Shown in pieces: positions 24,330-32,793 of a stretch of DNA of 36,576 nucleotides. Position 1 is the first letter of the stretch; every line of letters begins with the position of its first letter. The stretch covers positions 1 to 36,576 of the forward strand of contig JBELBJ010000011.1 of assembly GCA_042095375.1 (NCBI GenBank). The letters are read 5' to 3'. A program made the position numbers and the translations under genes. This stretch comes from GCA-2715645 sp042095375 (GTDB taxonomy: Bacteria; Bacteroidota; Bacteroidia; Cytophagales; MED-G16). The notes beneath the pieces were generated by a model. That model worked only from the letters and a program-made list of their open reading frames with translations, was not told where the DNA came from and did not search any database.

Positions 24330-24989
24330 ATGCTAAAGAAAATATTTAATATACTTTATAAAGACTTAAAAATTGATCTAAGTTTAAAACACCTCTTTTT
24401 GTCTGTGGCTTTATATTTGGTTTCAGCTATTTATATTATATATGTTGCATTTGATTTTAACGAAATATATGAATCTGATATCTGGATTTCATTATTTTGG
24501 ATAGTAATTTTATTTGTTTCAATTACATCAATATCTAAAAGTTTCTTTCATGAATCTCATAATAGAAATTATTACTACTTCTACCTTTTTTCTCCTTCAG
24601 AATTAATCATTGCAAAATTAATTTACAATTTTATCTTTCTTTCAATTTTATTTTTTATTGCTATTGTATTTTATTCTTTCCTTTTAGGAAATCTTTTTTT
24701 ATCAAAGCATTTTTTATTATTCCTATTTTTAGGAGCCTTTAGCATATCTAATTGTTTAACATTAATTTCAGCGATAAGTTTTCAGGTCAAAAGAAATTCA
24801 GTTATTATTGGTATTTTAAGTTTTCCTGTAATAATTCCAATTTTAAAAATATTAATTGATATTAGTAAGGTATCACATATAAACTCCTCCTGGAATGTTA
24901 TAGAAAATGACTTCTATATTTTGATTTTAATAAATATTATTGCAGTGAGTTTGTCTTATATATTATTTAATTATCTGTGGAAGAACTAA
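24330..24989 (+). CDS. ccmB: Heme exporter membrane subunit CcmB
   Basis: This 219-residue inner-membrane protein has six hydrophobic segments. CcmB partners the ATPase CcmA in the ABC complex that releases heme-loaded CcmE during cytochrome c maturation (System I). Its N-terminal block (LYKDLKIDLSLKH), the SISKSFFHESHNRNYYYF segment and FSPSELIIAKLIYN match the CcmB family, where an early cytosolic loop is followed by a Y/L-x-SP-x-E-x-I-x-K element. It heads the run ccmB-ccmC-ccmD-ccmE-ccmF and overlaps ccmC by 13 bases. ccmA is not adjacent. Confidence 0.88.
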   Translation: MLKKIFNILYKDLKIDLSLKHLFLSVALYLVSAIYIIYVAFDFNEIYESDIWISLFWIVILFVSITSISKSFFHESHNRNYYYFYLFSPSELIIAKLIYNFIFLSILFFIAIVFYSFLLGNLFLSKHFLLFLFLGAFSISNCLTLISAISFQVKRNSVIIGILSFPVIIPILKILIDISKVSHINSSWNVIENDFYILILINIIAVSLSYILFNYLWKN

Positions 24990-25642
24990 AGAACTTAAAG
25001 TATATTAAATTATTTTCAATCACATTACTTATATATGCTTTTATAGGAGGTTTTTTATTTGATGTACCAGCTTTACCTATACTTAATGAATCCATTAGAG
25101 TTTTATATTTTCATGTTCCAATGTGGTTTACAATGATATTTTTATTATTGATATCATGTATTAATTCTTTTTATTTTATTTCAAGAAAAAAAATAATATA
25201 TGATAATAAATCTTATACATATACAAGTGTTGCTGTTTTTTTTGGTTTTTTGGGTATTATATCTGGAATGATTTGGGCAAAATTTACTTGGGGATCTTTT
25301 TGGACTAATGATCCAAAATTAAATGGATCGGCAATAACATTACTTATTTATCTTTCCTATTTTTTATTAAGAAGTTCAATCTCAGATGAAATAAAAAAAG
25401 CCAAAATATCTTCCGTATATAATATATTTGCATTCGCTATGCTGATACCATTAATTTTTATTTTACCAAGAATGACCGATTCTTTGCACCCTGGCAGTGG
25501 AGGTAATCCTGGGTTTAATGTTTATGATATGAATTCTCAATTAAGAATAGTTTTTTATCCTTCGGTTTTAGGCTTCATCTTTTTAGGAATATGGATTTCA
25601 AAACTTAAATTAGTGTTAAACGTATTTAAAAATGATAATTAA
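24977..25642 (+). CDS. ccmC: Heme handling protein CcmC
   Basis: CcmC delivers heme to CcmE on the periplasmic face of the inner membrane. The 221-residue protein has six membrane helices. The heme-handling tryptophan-rich motif appears as FTWGSFWTNDPKLNG (WGSFW at 105-109). The two external heme-ligand histidines are visible as H46 (LYFHVPMW) and H171 (DSLHPGSGG). The start is GTG at 24977, inside the end of ccmB; no in-frame ATG lies near the start of the first helix. It overlaps ccmD by 11 bases if that gene begins at 25632. Confidence 0.95.
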   Translation: MEELKNLKYIKLFSITLLIYAFIGGFLFDVPALPILNESIRVLYFHVPMWFTMIFLLLISCINSFYFISRKKIIYDNKSYTYTSVAVFFGFLGIISGMIWAKFTWGSFWTNDPKLNGSAITLLIYLSYFLLRSSISDEIKKAKISSVYNIFAFAMLIPLIFILPRMTDSLHPGSGGNPGFNVYDMNSQLRIVFYPSVLGFIFLGIWISKLKLVLNVFKNDN

Positions 25643-25820
25643 AATGATTATAAATTTTTTATCTTTTTTTCTCAATATTCAGGTTGAAATGGCAGATACT
25701 TTTAGGTCAGATGGCAAAATTTATGTTGTTATTTTAGTTGCTTTAATTATTTTAATCGGAATATTTCTTTACTTGTATAGAATTGAAAAAAAAATTAATG
25801 ATTTTAATAAAAACAAATGA
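25632..25820 (+). CDS. ccmD: CcmD-like small membrane protein
   Basis: This is a 62-residue protein with a first hydrophobic stretch (about 3-17) and a strong transmembrane helix (about 31-50, VVILVALIILIGIFLYLY) followed by a lysine-rich tail. The block EMADTFRSDGKIYVV is characteristic of Bacteroidota CcmD-family proteins. CcmD stabilises the CcmABC-heme-CcmE complex. A second ATG at 25644 is equally possible as start and would remove the overlap with ccmC. It overlaps ccmE by 4 bases (ATGA). Confidence 0.85.
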   Translation: MIIKMIINFLSFFLNIQVEMADTFRSDGKIYVVILVALIILIGIFLYLYRIEKKINDFNKNK

Positions 25821-26221
25821 AAAATTTATTTCCCATTTATCTTGTTTTCTTTTCAATAACTATAATTATAGTTATTTCAACCTTTGCTGATGCTAGTACT
25901 TATGTGTCTTTTTCTGACGCAAAGTCTTTGTATAATGTTGGAAAAAAATCGCCAATTCATGTAGTTGGAAGATTAAATAAAAATATTGAAAATCAAGTTA
26001 TAGGTATTAAAAAAAGTGAGGATAACTTAAGCTTTTCTTTTGAGATGATAGATGAAGACGGAACAAAAGAAGATGTTTTTTATGGTGAACCAATGCCTCC
26101 AGATTTTATTTTGTCAGATCAAATTGTTGTTATTGGATCATATAAACAGAAACGCTTTATTGCTAAAGAAATTTTGTTAAAGTGTCCATCAAAATATACT
26201 GAAGATCAGGTTAACATTTAA
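25817..26221 (+). CDS. ccmE: Cytochrome c maturation heme chaperone CcmE, Cys-type
   Basis: This 134-residue protein has an N-terminal membrane anchor (about 4-22) and a periplasmic OB-fold domain: HVVGRLNKN, a central DVFYGEPMPPDF strand pair, QIVVIGSYKQKRFIAKEIL. The heme-attachment site reads KCPSKY, with C123 and Y127. In the classic proteobacterial protein the site is HxxxY, where the histidine binds heme covalently; this protein has the CxxxY variant described in other lineages. It receives heme from CcmC and passes it to CcmF. It overlaps ccmD by 4 bases and is 5 bases from ccmF. Confidence 0.93.
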   Translation: MKNLFPIYLVFFSITIIIVISTFADASTYVSFSDAKSLYNVGKKSPIHVVGRLNKNIENQVIGIKKSEDNLSFSFEMIDEDGTKEDVFYGEPMPPDFILSDQIVVIGSYKQKRFIAKEILLKCPSKYTEDQVNI

Positions 26222-26226
26222 TTTTT

Positions 26227-28731
26227 ATGGATACAATAGGTGATATAGGTCATTTCTTATTAATATCCTCATTTGTTTTGTCTTTTGTCTCCTTATTGGG
26301 CTTTCTGTACCATGAGTCTTCAAATTACCAAGAAAGCTGGTTTAAATTTGCTTCAAAATGTTTTTATTTACATGGCATAACAACAATATTGGCTATATCA
26401 TTAATTTATTATTTAATACTAAATAATTTATTCCAATATTATTATGCTTTTCAGCATTCTTCTATTGAACTTCCTTTATATTTCAAAATATCATCTTTTT
26501 GGGAGGGTCAAGAAGGGTCGTTTTTGCTTTGGATATTTTGGAACATTTTACTGGGAATAATCTTTATTAATAAAAAAATTAGTAAGTGGAATACCTCAGT
26601 TCTTGTAATTATTAGCCTAACTCAATTGTTTCTAACCTCTATGGTTCTGGGCATTATAATTTTTGATTTTAAAATTGGCAGCTCTCCATTTATTATGTTA
26701 AGAGATGCTGTATCTGCTCCAATTTTTCAATTAAATCCTAATTTCATTCCGGAAAATGGTACTGGCTTAAATCCTTTACTACAAAATTATTGGATGGTTA
26801 TTCATCCTCCTACATTATTTTTAGGATTTTCAATTTGCCTAATTCCTTTCGCATATGCAATGTCATCATTACGGCTATCAGATTTTAGGGGCTGGATAAT
26901 ACCAGCTAAAAAATGGTTAATCTACTCTATAATTATTTTGGGAATAGGTATTATGATGGGCGCCTACTGGGCTTATGAAACTTTAAATTTTGGAGGATAT
27001 TGGAATTGGGATCCTGTTGAAAATGCAGTGTATGTGCCTTGGTTATTTTTAGTTGCAAGTTTACATTCAATAATACTTGCTCAAAAAAATAAAAATTATA
27101 TTAAAACCTCCTTAATTCTATCTATTTTAAGTTTTATACTAATACTCTACTCAACTTTTCTAACAAGAAGTGGAATATTAGGTGATAGTTCAGTCCATTC
27201 ATTTACAGATTTAGGTTTGAGCGGACAGCTCCTTATGTATTTATTTTCATTTGTAATACTAGGGGCAGCTTATCTTACTAAAAGATGGAGAATTTTACCA
27301 AGCTCCAAAAATAAAATTGAAAATTATACACCAGAATTTTGGTTGTTACTAGGTGTGTTTACTTTATTATTAATGTCTTTTCAAGTAATTTTTCCAACCT
27401 CTATACCAGTAATTAGTAGTATTATTGAAATGTTTGGAGGAATATCAAATATGGCTCCTCCAGTTGAAAAAGAATTATTTTATTCAAATGCACAAATTTG
27501 GTTTGCTTCATTAATTGCTGTTTTATCTGGAATTGCTCAAATCTTATGGTGGAATTCTAGAAAATCTAAAAATAAAATTAAAATGTTTTTTAGACCTTTA
27601 ATGTTGACCATGGTTATTTCCTCTTTAATTATAGTTATCTATCCAATAAAAAACATTTCTTATATGATTTTAATTTCTTCTTCATTTTTTTCCATATTTT
27701 CAAATGGCAGTGTTTTGCTTCATTTTTTTCGAAAGCAACAATTAGTTTCATCTGCATCAGTTTCTCATATAGGGGTGGCTATCATGTTCATAGGGATACT
27801 ATTTTCCTCTGGTTACTCTTCAATTATATCAAAAAACTATACTGGATTAGTTTGGAATAGTGAATTCCCCGATGAAGTGAATCAAGATAATATGTTGATT
27901 TTTGTTAATGAAAAAAGAAAAGTTGGAGAGTATGATGTTGAATATTTAGGAAAGAGAAAAAAAATTAAAAACTTTGATGGCTTTGTTAACGAAAATTATT
28001 TAGAATATATACCAATAATAAATAAATACATTTTGAAAAAAGATATTGAAATTAATGGTTATAAATTATTAGAAAATGATACAGTCGAAATAGACAATAA
28101 TGAGATAACATACTTTGATTTAAAATTTGATTTAGAGCAAAGCTCATTTGATATAAGAAAAAAAGATTTTAATTTATTTCCAAAAGTTCAAACCGATTCA
28201 AATTCTGATATGATTGTTTTTTCACCTGATGTAAAAAACCATTTTCTTGAAGACTTGTATGTCCATGTTAGAACCTATCCGGATCCTGAGCAAGAGATTA
28301 AATGGTCAGAAAAAGATTCAATGTATGTTAAAATAAATGAAACATTTTTTTTAAATGATTATGTTTCTTCGCTACAAAAAATAAAAGCTAAAAAAGATAG
28401 TCTATTTAATAATAGATTTGTTGCTGAAGCTCAAATAAAAATTCTATCAAATAATCAGGAATATATAGCAAAACCAATATATATAATAGAGGATAATAAA
28501 GTTGGGCTAGTTCCCGATATAGTTGACGATTTAGGAATCAAGGTTTATTTATCAGAAATTAAACCAAATGATGAGTTATTTAAAATCTCATTTCAAACAA
28601 CTCAAAAAAATTGGGTTATCATTGAGGCAGTTCAAAAACCATTTATAAATCTTTTTTGGATTGGATTTTTTATATTAATCTTAGGTTTATTTCTTTCTTT
28701 TAGGAAAAAACAAATAGTATCTATGTCATGA
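26227..28731 (+). CDS. ccmF: Cytochrome c heme lyase subunit CcmF
   Basis: CcmF takes heme from CcmE and attaches it to apocytochrome c. The 834-residue protein is longer than the ~650 of proteobacterial CcmF because of a large periplasmic region (about 540-795) before the last helix, as is usual in Bacteroidota. Visible motifs are WEGQEGSFLLW (92-102), HPPTLFLGF (from 193), the tryptophan-rich heme motif GGYWNWDPVENA (256-267) and TFLTRSGILGDSSVHSF. The last helix is near 806-824. It ends in a 4-base ATGA overlap with purN, so cytochrome maturation and purine synthesis appear to share a transcript. No ccmG or ccmH is present. Confidence 0.95.
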   Translation: MDTIGDIGHFLLISSFVLSFVSLLGFLYHESSNYQESWFKFASKCFYLHGITTILAISLIYYLILNNLFQYYYAFQHSSIELPLYFKISSFWEGQEGSFLLWIFWNILLGIIFINKKISKWNTSVLVIISLTQLFLTSMVLGIIIFDFKIGSSPFIMLRDAVSAPIFQLNPNFIPENGTGLNPLLQNYWMVIHPPTLFLGFSICLIPFAYAMSSLRLSDFRGWIIPAKKWLIYSIIILGIGIMMGAYWAYETLNFGGYWNWDPVENAVYVPWLFLVASLHSIILAQKNKNYIKTSLILSILSFILILYSTFLTRSGILGDSSVHSFTDLGLSGQLLMYLFSFVILGAAYLTKRWRILPSSKNKIENYTPEFWLLLGVFTLLLMSFQVIFPTSIPVISSIIEMFGGISNMAPPVEKELFYSNAQIWFASLIAVLSGIAQILWWNSRKSKNKIKMFFRPLMLTMVISSLIIVIYPIKNISYMILISSSFFSIFSNGSVLLHFFRKQQLVSSASVSHIGVAIMFIGILFSSGYSSIISKNYTGLVWNSEFPDEVNQDNMLIFVNEKRKVGEYDVEYLGKRKKIKNFDGFVNENYLEYIPIINKYILKKDIEINGYKLLENDTVEIDNNEITYFDLKFDLEQSSFDIRKKDFNLFPKVQTDSNSDMIVFSPDVKNHFLEDLYVHVRTYPDPEQEIKWSEKDSMYVKINETFFLNDYVSSLQKIKAKKDSLFNNRFVAEAQIKILSNNQEYIAKPIYIIEDNKVGLVPDIVDDLGIKVYLSEIKPNDELFKISFQTTQKNWVIIEAVQKPFINLFWIGFFILILGLFLSFRKKQIVSMS

Positions 28732-29300
28732 AATATAAACTTGCTCTTTTTGCTTCTGGAAGTGGTTCTAATGTAGAAAATATTTATAATTTTTTTAAGG
28801 ATAATAATATGATTTGCCCTAGTCTTCTTATTTGTAATAATAAAAACGCTTATGTTATTGAAAGAGCAAAAAAATTGAATCTTTTATATAAAATAGTAGA
28901 ATCTAATTCAAAAAAAAATAGTGAATTATTGTCATTTTTAAAAAAAAAAAAAATAACTCATCTAATTTTGGCTGGATATTTAAAACTTATAGAAAAGGAA
29001 ATCATTATGGTATATAAAAATAAAATTTTAAATATTCATCCAGCTTTATTGCCAAATTTTGGAGGTAAGGGGTATTATGGAGATTTTGTTCATAAGAGTG
29101 TTTTAGACGCTAATGAATCAAAATCAGGCATAACAATTCATCTTGTTAATGAAAAATATGATGATGGAAAAGTGTTATTTCAAAAAGAAGTTTCTATAGA
29201 TAAATCAGAAACCATCAACAGTTTAGCTTCTAAAATACATAATCTTGAATATAAATATTATCCTGAAATTATTGAAAAATATATTTTAAATCAATTATAA
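28728..29300 (+). CDS. purN: Phosphoribosylglycinamide formyltransferase
   Basis: PurN transfers a formyl group from 10-formyl-tetrahydrofolate to GAR, step three of purine synthesis. The 190-residue protein has FASGSGSNVENI at the start (phosphate site), LAGYLKLI, the catalytic NIHPALLP (N102, H104) and the YDDG block with D145. GGKGYYGDFVH after the HPALLP block is the Bacteroidota-type form. All catalytic residues are present. The four lysines at 72-75 are encoded across a run of 14 A (28940-28953), the longest homopolymer I saw in the window. Confidence 0.95.
   Translation: MKYKLALFASGSGSNVENIYNFFKDNNMICPSLLICNNKNAYVIERAKKLNLLYKIVESNSKKNSELLSFLKKKKITHLILAGYLKLIEKEIIMVYKNKILNIHPALLPNFGGKGYYGDFVHKSVLDANESKSGITIHLVNEKYDDGKVLFQKEVSIDKSETINSLASKIHNLEYKYYPEIIEKYILNQL
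28940..28953 (+). repeat. Homopolymer A14 inside purN
   Basis: Fourteen consecutive A encode K72-K75 with flanking L and I codons. The frame is intact as given. Such runs are prone to polymerase slippage and to sequencing indels. Confidence 0.9.
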
Positions 29301-29303
29301 TTT

Positions 29304-29311
29304 TATTTTTG
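29304..29311 (+). promoter_or_regulatory. TAnnTTTG promoter element before purH
   Basis: TATTTTTG sits in the 16 bases between purN and purH and ends 5 bases before the purH ATG. It would give purH its own near-leaderless transcript independent of the ccm-purN run. The nearest upstream TTG (29272-29274) is 29 bases away, farther than ideal. Confidence 0.5.
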
Positions 29312-29316
29312 CAGAA

Positions 29317-30813
29317 ATGAATAATATAAAAATTAAATCTGTATTAATTTCAGTTTTTAACAAAGATGGATTGGGAGAACTATGCAAGTTTTTTTTTCAA
29401 CACAAGATAGAAATTTTTTCAACTGGAGGTACAGAAAAATATATTAAAAATTTAAATATACCTGTAAAGTCAGTCGAATCTGTTACAGGCTATCCATCTA
29501 TTTTAGGAGGTAGAGTTAAAACATTACATCCTAAAATATTTGGGTCGATTTTATCAAGGAATAATAGCAAAGAAGATCAAATTGATATGTTAAAATACGA
29601 AGTTCCTAAAATAGATATGGTAATCGTTGACCTTTACCCCTTTTCACAAACTGTTAAGTCCTCTGATGATGAAAATGAAATAATAGAAAAAATAGATATA
29701 GGGGGCGTTTCTCTAATTAGAGCAAGCGCTAAAAACTTTTCTGATATTACTATAGTATCTCAAAAAAAACAATATGATTATGTAATAAAATATTTAAAAG
29801 AAAATAAGTTTTCATCTGAAATTTCTTTTAGAAAAAAATTAGCTTTTGAAGCATTCAATTTAATCTCTCAATACGATAAAGATATTGATGAATATTTTGG
29901 TTTAAAATGCGGCGTATATACTAATTTAAGATATGGTGAAAACCCTCATCAAAAGGCTATTTTTAAAGGAGATTTAGATAAAATTTTTAATAAATTAAAT
30001 GGTAAAGATTTATCATATAATAATCTTCTTGATGTAGACTCTGCGATTAAGTTAATATCAGAATTTAGTGACCCTACCTTTGCTATTATTAAACATAATA
30101 ATGCATGTGGAATTGCATCATCAAAAGACTCACTATCCTCTTATCGTTTAGCTTTACAAGCAGATCCTTTATCTGCTTTTGGAGGGGTTTTAATTTCAAA
30201 TACGAAAATTGATTACAAAACTTCTTTAGAAGTAGATAAATTATTTTTTGAAATTTTAATTGCACCAGAATTTGATAATCAAGCTTTAGATATTCTAAAA
30301 TCAAAGAAAAATAGAATTATTCTTCATCAGAAAACAACAAATATCCAAAACTTATCTTATAGAAATATTTTAAATGGTGTCATTCAGCAGGATCAAGATA
30401 ATATTGAAAATAATTCAAAAAATTGGAATTTAGTTACAAATACAAGTGCTAATGTGGATAAAATTAAAGATTTAGAGTTTGCAAATAAAATTGTTAAGCA
30501 CTCTAAGTCAAATGCAATTGTTTTGGTGAAAAATAAACAAATGATCTCAAGTGGCATTGGACAAACCTCTAGAATAGATGCCTTAAAGTTTGCTATTGGA
30601 AAAGCTAAGCAATTTAAATTTGATATTGCTAGCTCTTCTATGGCTTCAGATGCTTTTTTTCCTTTTCCAGATTGTGTTGAAATTGCATCAAATGTTGGTA
30701 TTTCAGCTATTGTTCAGCCTGGTGGATCAGTTAAAGATGACTTATCAATACAAGCCTGTAATGATAAAAAAATAGCTATGTTTTTTACAGGTTTAAGACA
30801 CTTTTATCATTAA
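29317..30813 (+). CDS. purH: Bifunctional AICAR transformylase/IMP cyclohydrolase
   Basis: PurH carries out the last two steps to IMP. The 498-residue length is slightly compact. The N-terminal MGS-like cyclohydrolase domain (about 1-190) has VFNKDGLGEL, EIFSTGGTEKYI, TGYPSILGGRVKTLHPKI and IDIGGVSLIRASAKN. The transformylase domain has LRYGENPHQKA, IIKHNNACGIA with the catalytic K-H pair, DPLSAFGG, then MASDAFFPFPDCVE and a closing VQPGGSVKDD and FTGLRHFYH. IMP made here is the substrate of GuaB, also in the window. It lies upstream of mreB, a neighbourhood common in Flavobacteriia. Confidence 0.97.
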   Translation: MNNIKIKSVLISVFNKDGLGELCKFFFQHKIEIFSTGGTEKYIKNLNIPVKSVESVTGYPSILGGRVKTLHPKIFGSILSRNNSKEDQIDMLKYEVPKIDMVIVDLYPFSQTVKSSDDENEIIEKIDIGGVSLIRASAKNFSDITIVSQKKQYDYVIKYLKENKFSSEISFRKKLAFEAFNLISQYDKDIDEYFGLKCGVYTNLRYGENPHQKAIFKGDLDKIFNKLNGKDLSYNNLLDVDSAIKLISEFSDPTFAIIKHNNACGIASSKDSLSSYRLALQADPLSAFGGVLISNTKIDYKTSLEVDKLFFEILIAPEFDNQALDILKSKKNRIILHQKTTNIQNLSYRNILNGVIQQDQDNIENNSKNWNLVTNTSANVDKIKDLEFANKIVKHSKSNAIVLVKNKQMISSGIGQTSRIDALKFAIGKAKQFKFDIASSSMASDAFFPFPDCVEIASNVGISAIVQPGGSVKDDLSIQACNDKKIAMFFTGLRHFYH

Positions 30814-30843
30814 TTTTTGGATAACCTTTAATTTTATAAATCT

Positions 30844-30851
30844 TATTTTTG
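30844..30851 (+). promoter_or_regulatory. TAnnTTTG promoter element for the mre operon
   Basis: TATTTTTG lies in the 119-base space after purH, with a TTG at 30817-30819 24 bases upstream. Transcription from here would leave a leader of roughly 75-80 bases before mreB, the only one of the five elements found that is far from its gene. Confidence 0.5.
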
Positions 30852-30853
30852 TG

Positions 30854-30866
30854 CCTAATTTTTAGG
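30854..30866 (+). terminator. Small hairpin with T-rich tail, possible purH terminator
   Basis: CCTAA and TTAGG form a 5-bp stem around a TTT loop, followed by ATTTATTTTTTC. The stem is short for an intrinsic terminator and it lies just after the putative mre promoter. It may be chance. Confidence 0.25.
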
Positions 30867-30935
30867 ATTTATTTTTTCATAATGTTAAATTGCTAACCCT
30901 TTTTACTCTAAAATATTAATTAATTTTACTTAATG

Positions 30936-31961
30936 ATGGGTTTTTTAGATTATTTTACTAGCAACTTAGCAATTGATTTAGGTACGGCAAATACACTAAT
31001 TATTTGTAATGGGAATATTGTGGTTGATGAGCCATCTATTATAGCAATCGATAGACTTACTAATAAAGTAATAGCTATAGGATCGGAAGCAATGCAAATG
31101 CATGAAAAAACCCATGATAATATCAGAACGATTAGGCCATTAAAAGATGGTGTAATTGCAGATTTCCATGCCGCAGAACATATGATCAGAGGGATGATTA
31201 AAATGATTGATAATAATAAAAAATTTTTTCCCGTATCACATAGAATGATTATATGTATTCCATCAGGAATAACAGAGGTTGAAAAACGTGCTGTTAGAGA
31301 TTCTGCTGAACATGCTGGCGCTAAAGAAGTATATATGATACAAGAACCTATTGCTGCTGCAATTGGAATAGGTATTGAAATTGAAAAGCCATTTGGTTCA
31401 ATGATTATAGATATAGGAGGTGGAACTACAGAAATTGCAATAATTGCGTTGTCAGGTATTGTAACAGATCAATCAATTAGAACCGCAGGTGATAGCTTTA
31501 CTGCTGATATAATAGACTATATGAAAAGACAACATAATTTACTTATAGGAGAAAGATCTGCTGAAACTATAAAAATAGAAGTTGGTTCAGCTATGACTGA
31601 ATTAAAAGATGCGCCTGACGATCTTGATATTCGTGGTAGAGATTTAGTTACAGGTATTCCTAAGGTTGTTAAGATATCTTATTCTGAAATTGGTTTTGCT
31701 ATGGATAAGTCTATATCAAAAATTGAAGAAGCTGTATTGAAAGCTTTAGAGAACGCACCACCTGAATTATCAGCAGATATTTATGATAGTGGCATATACT
31801 TAACAGGAGGGGGAGCGTTATTGAGAGGTTTAGATAAGAGGCTAGCATTAAAAACTAAATTACAAGTCCATGTAGCTGAAGATCCCTTAAAAGCTGTTGT
31901 TAGAGGAACCGGAATGGCATTGAGAAATATTGATTCTTTCAGGCCTGTTTTAATGAATTAA
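30936..31961 (+). CDS. mreB: Rod shape-determining protein MreB
   Basis: MreB is the bacterial actin that positions the cell-wall elongation machinery. Two tandem ATG codons (30933, 30936) open the frame; the second gives MGFLDYFTSNLAIDLGTANT, matching the usual MGFF/MGFL start. The 341-residue protein has phosphate-1 AIDLGTANT, the central CIPSGITEVEKRAVRDSAEHAG block, phosphate-2 IDIGGGTTEIAI and the adenosine loop TGGGALLRGL. It is first of five wall-elongation genes and has a ~120-base upstream region with a candidate promoter. It is separated from mreC by 7 bases. Confidence 0.97.
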   Translation: MGFLDYFTSNLAIDLGTANTLIICNGNIVVDEPSIIAIDRLTNKVIAIGSEAMQMHEKTHDNIRTIRPLKDGVIADFHAAEHMIRGMIKMIDNNKKFFPVSHRMIICIPSGITEVEKRAVRDSAEHAGAKEVYMIQEPIAAAIGIGIEIEKPFGSMIIDIGGGTTEIAIIALSGIVTDQSIRTAGDSFTADIIDYMKRQHNLLIGERSAETIKIEVGSAMTELKDAPDDLDIRGRDLVTGIPKVVKISYSEIGFAMDKSISKIEEAVLKALENAPPELSADIYDSGIYLTGGGALLRGLDKRLALKTKLQVHVAEDPLKAVVRGTGMALRNIDSFRPVLMN

Positions 31962-31968
31962 ATATTTT

Positions 31969-32793
31969 ATGCAAATATTAATTAGGATTTTAGCTAAGAA
32001 TAAATATGTTTTTTATTTTTTTTTTCTAGCATTTATTTCTTTGATTTCAATTTTTAACAATAACCCTTATTATAGTTCCTCTTATTTTAATTCATCAAAT
32101 TATATAATAGGTAAAATCTTTCAAACACGCTCATCAATAGTTAGTTATTTTAATTTGAATAAAATAAATAATGAAATAATGAATGAAAATTTTTTTTTAA
32201 AAAAAAAACTCCTTGATATAAATAGAAGTCAATATAATTATCAAGATTCTCTCAATAATTCAAATTATGATAACTATAAAATAATAAATGCTAAAATAAT
32301 CAATAATTCAGTTCACAAAAAAAACAATTACTTTACTCTAGATAAAGGCGAACAAGATGGAGTAAAAGTTGACCAAGCTGTACTTGGTTTTAATGGTGTT
32401 GTTGGAAAAATCCATAGTGTATCTTCAAATTTTTCTATTGGACATTCTCTATTAAGTTCTAAATTAATTATTCCTTCGTCTATTGGTGAATCTAAAGTTA
32501 TTTCTTCAGTAACTTGGCTTGGAGATAACCCTGAAATATTAAATGTCTTATATGTGCCAAAGCACTTAAATATTAATAAAGGAGATACTGTATATACCTC
32601 CTCTTTTGAATCAATTTTTCCTGAAAGAATTCCTATTTCGATTATTATAAAAGTTGATAAAAATTCCAATTCAAACTTTCAAGAGATCAAGTCATATCCA
32701 ATAGAAAATTTTTATTCAATCTATAATGTATATTTAGTTGAAAATAAGATGAAAGAAGAGCAAAAATTATTAGAAGAAAATGATCAAAACTAA
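31969..32793 (+). CDS. mreC: Rod shape-determining protein MreC
   Basis: MreC is a periplasmic scaffold that activates the PBP2-RodA synthase. The 274-residue protein has one N-terminal membrane helix (about 13-28), an asparagine-rich coiled coil (about 60-88, NEIMNENFFLKKKLLDINR) and the beta-barrel MreC core: FTLDKGEQDGVKVDQAVLGF, NGVVGKIHSVSSNFS, VTWLGDNPE and LNINKGDTVYTSSFESIFPE. The blocks L-x-K-G-x-x-D-G-V and G-V-V-G-x-I are family hallmarks. It overlaps mreD by 14 bases. Confidence 0.93.
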   Translation: MQILIRILAKNKYVFYFFFLAFISLISIFNNNPYYSSSYFNSSNYIIGKIFQTRSSIVSYFNLNKINNEIMNENFFLKKKLLDINRSQYNYQDSLNNSNYDNYKIINAKIINNSVHKKNNYFTLDKGEQDGVKVDQAVLGFNGVVGKIHSVSSNFSIGHSLLSSKLIIPSSIGESKVISSVTWLGDNPEILNVLYVPKHLNINKGDTVYTSSFESIFPERIPISIIIKVDKNSNSNFQEIKSYPIENFYSIYNVYLVENKMKEEQKLLEENDQN

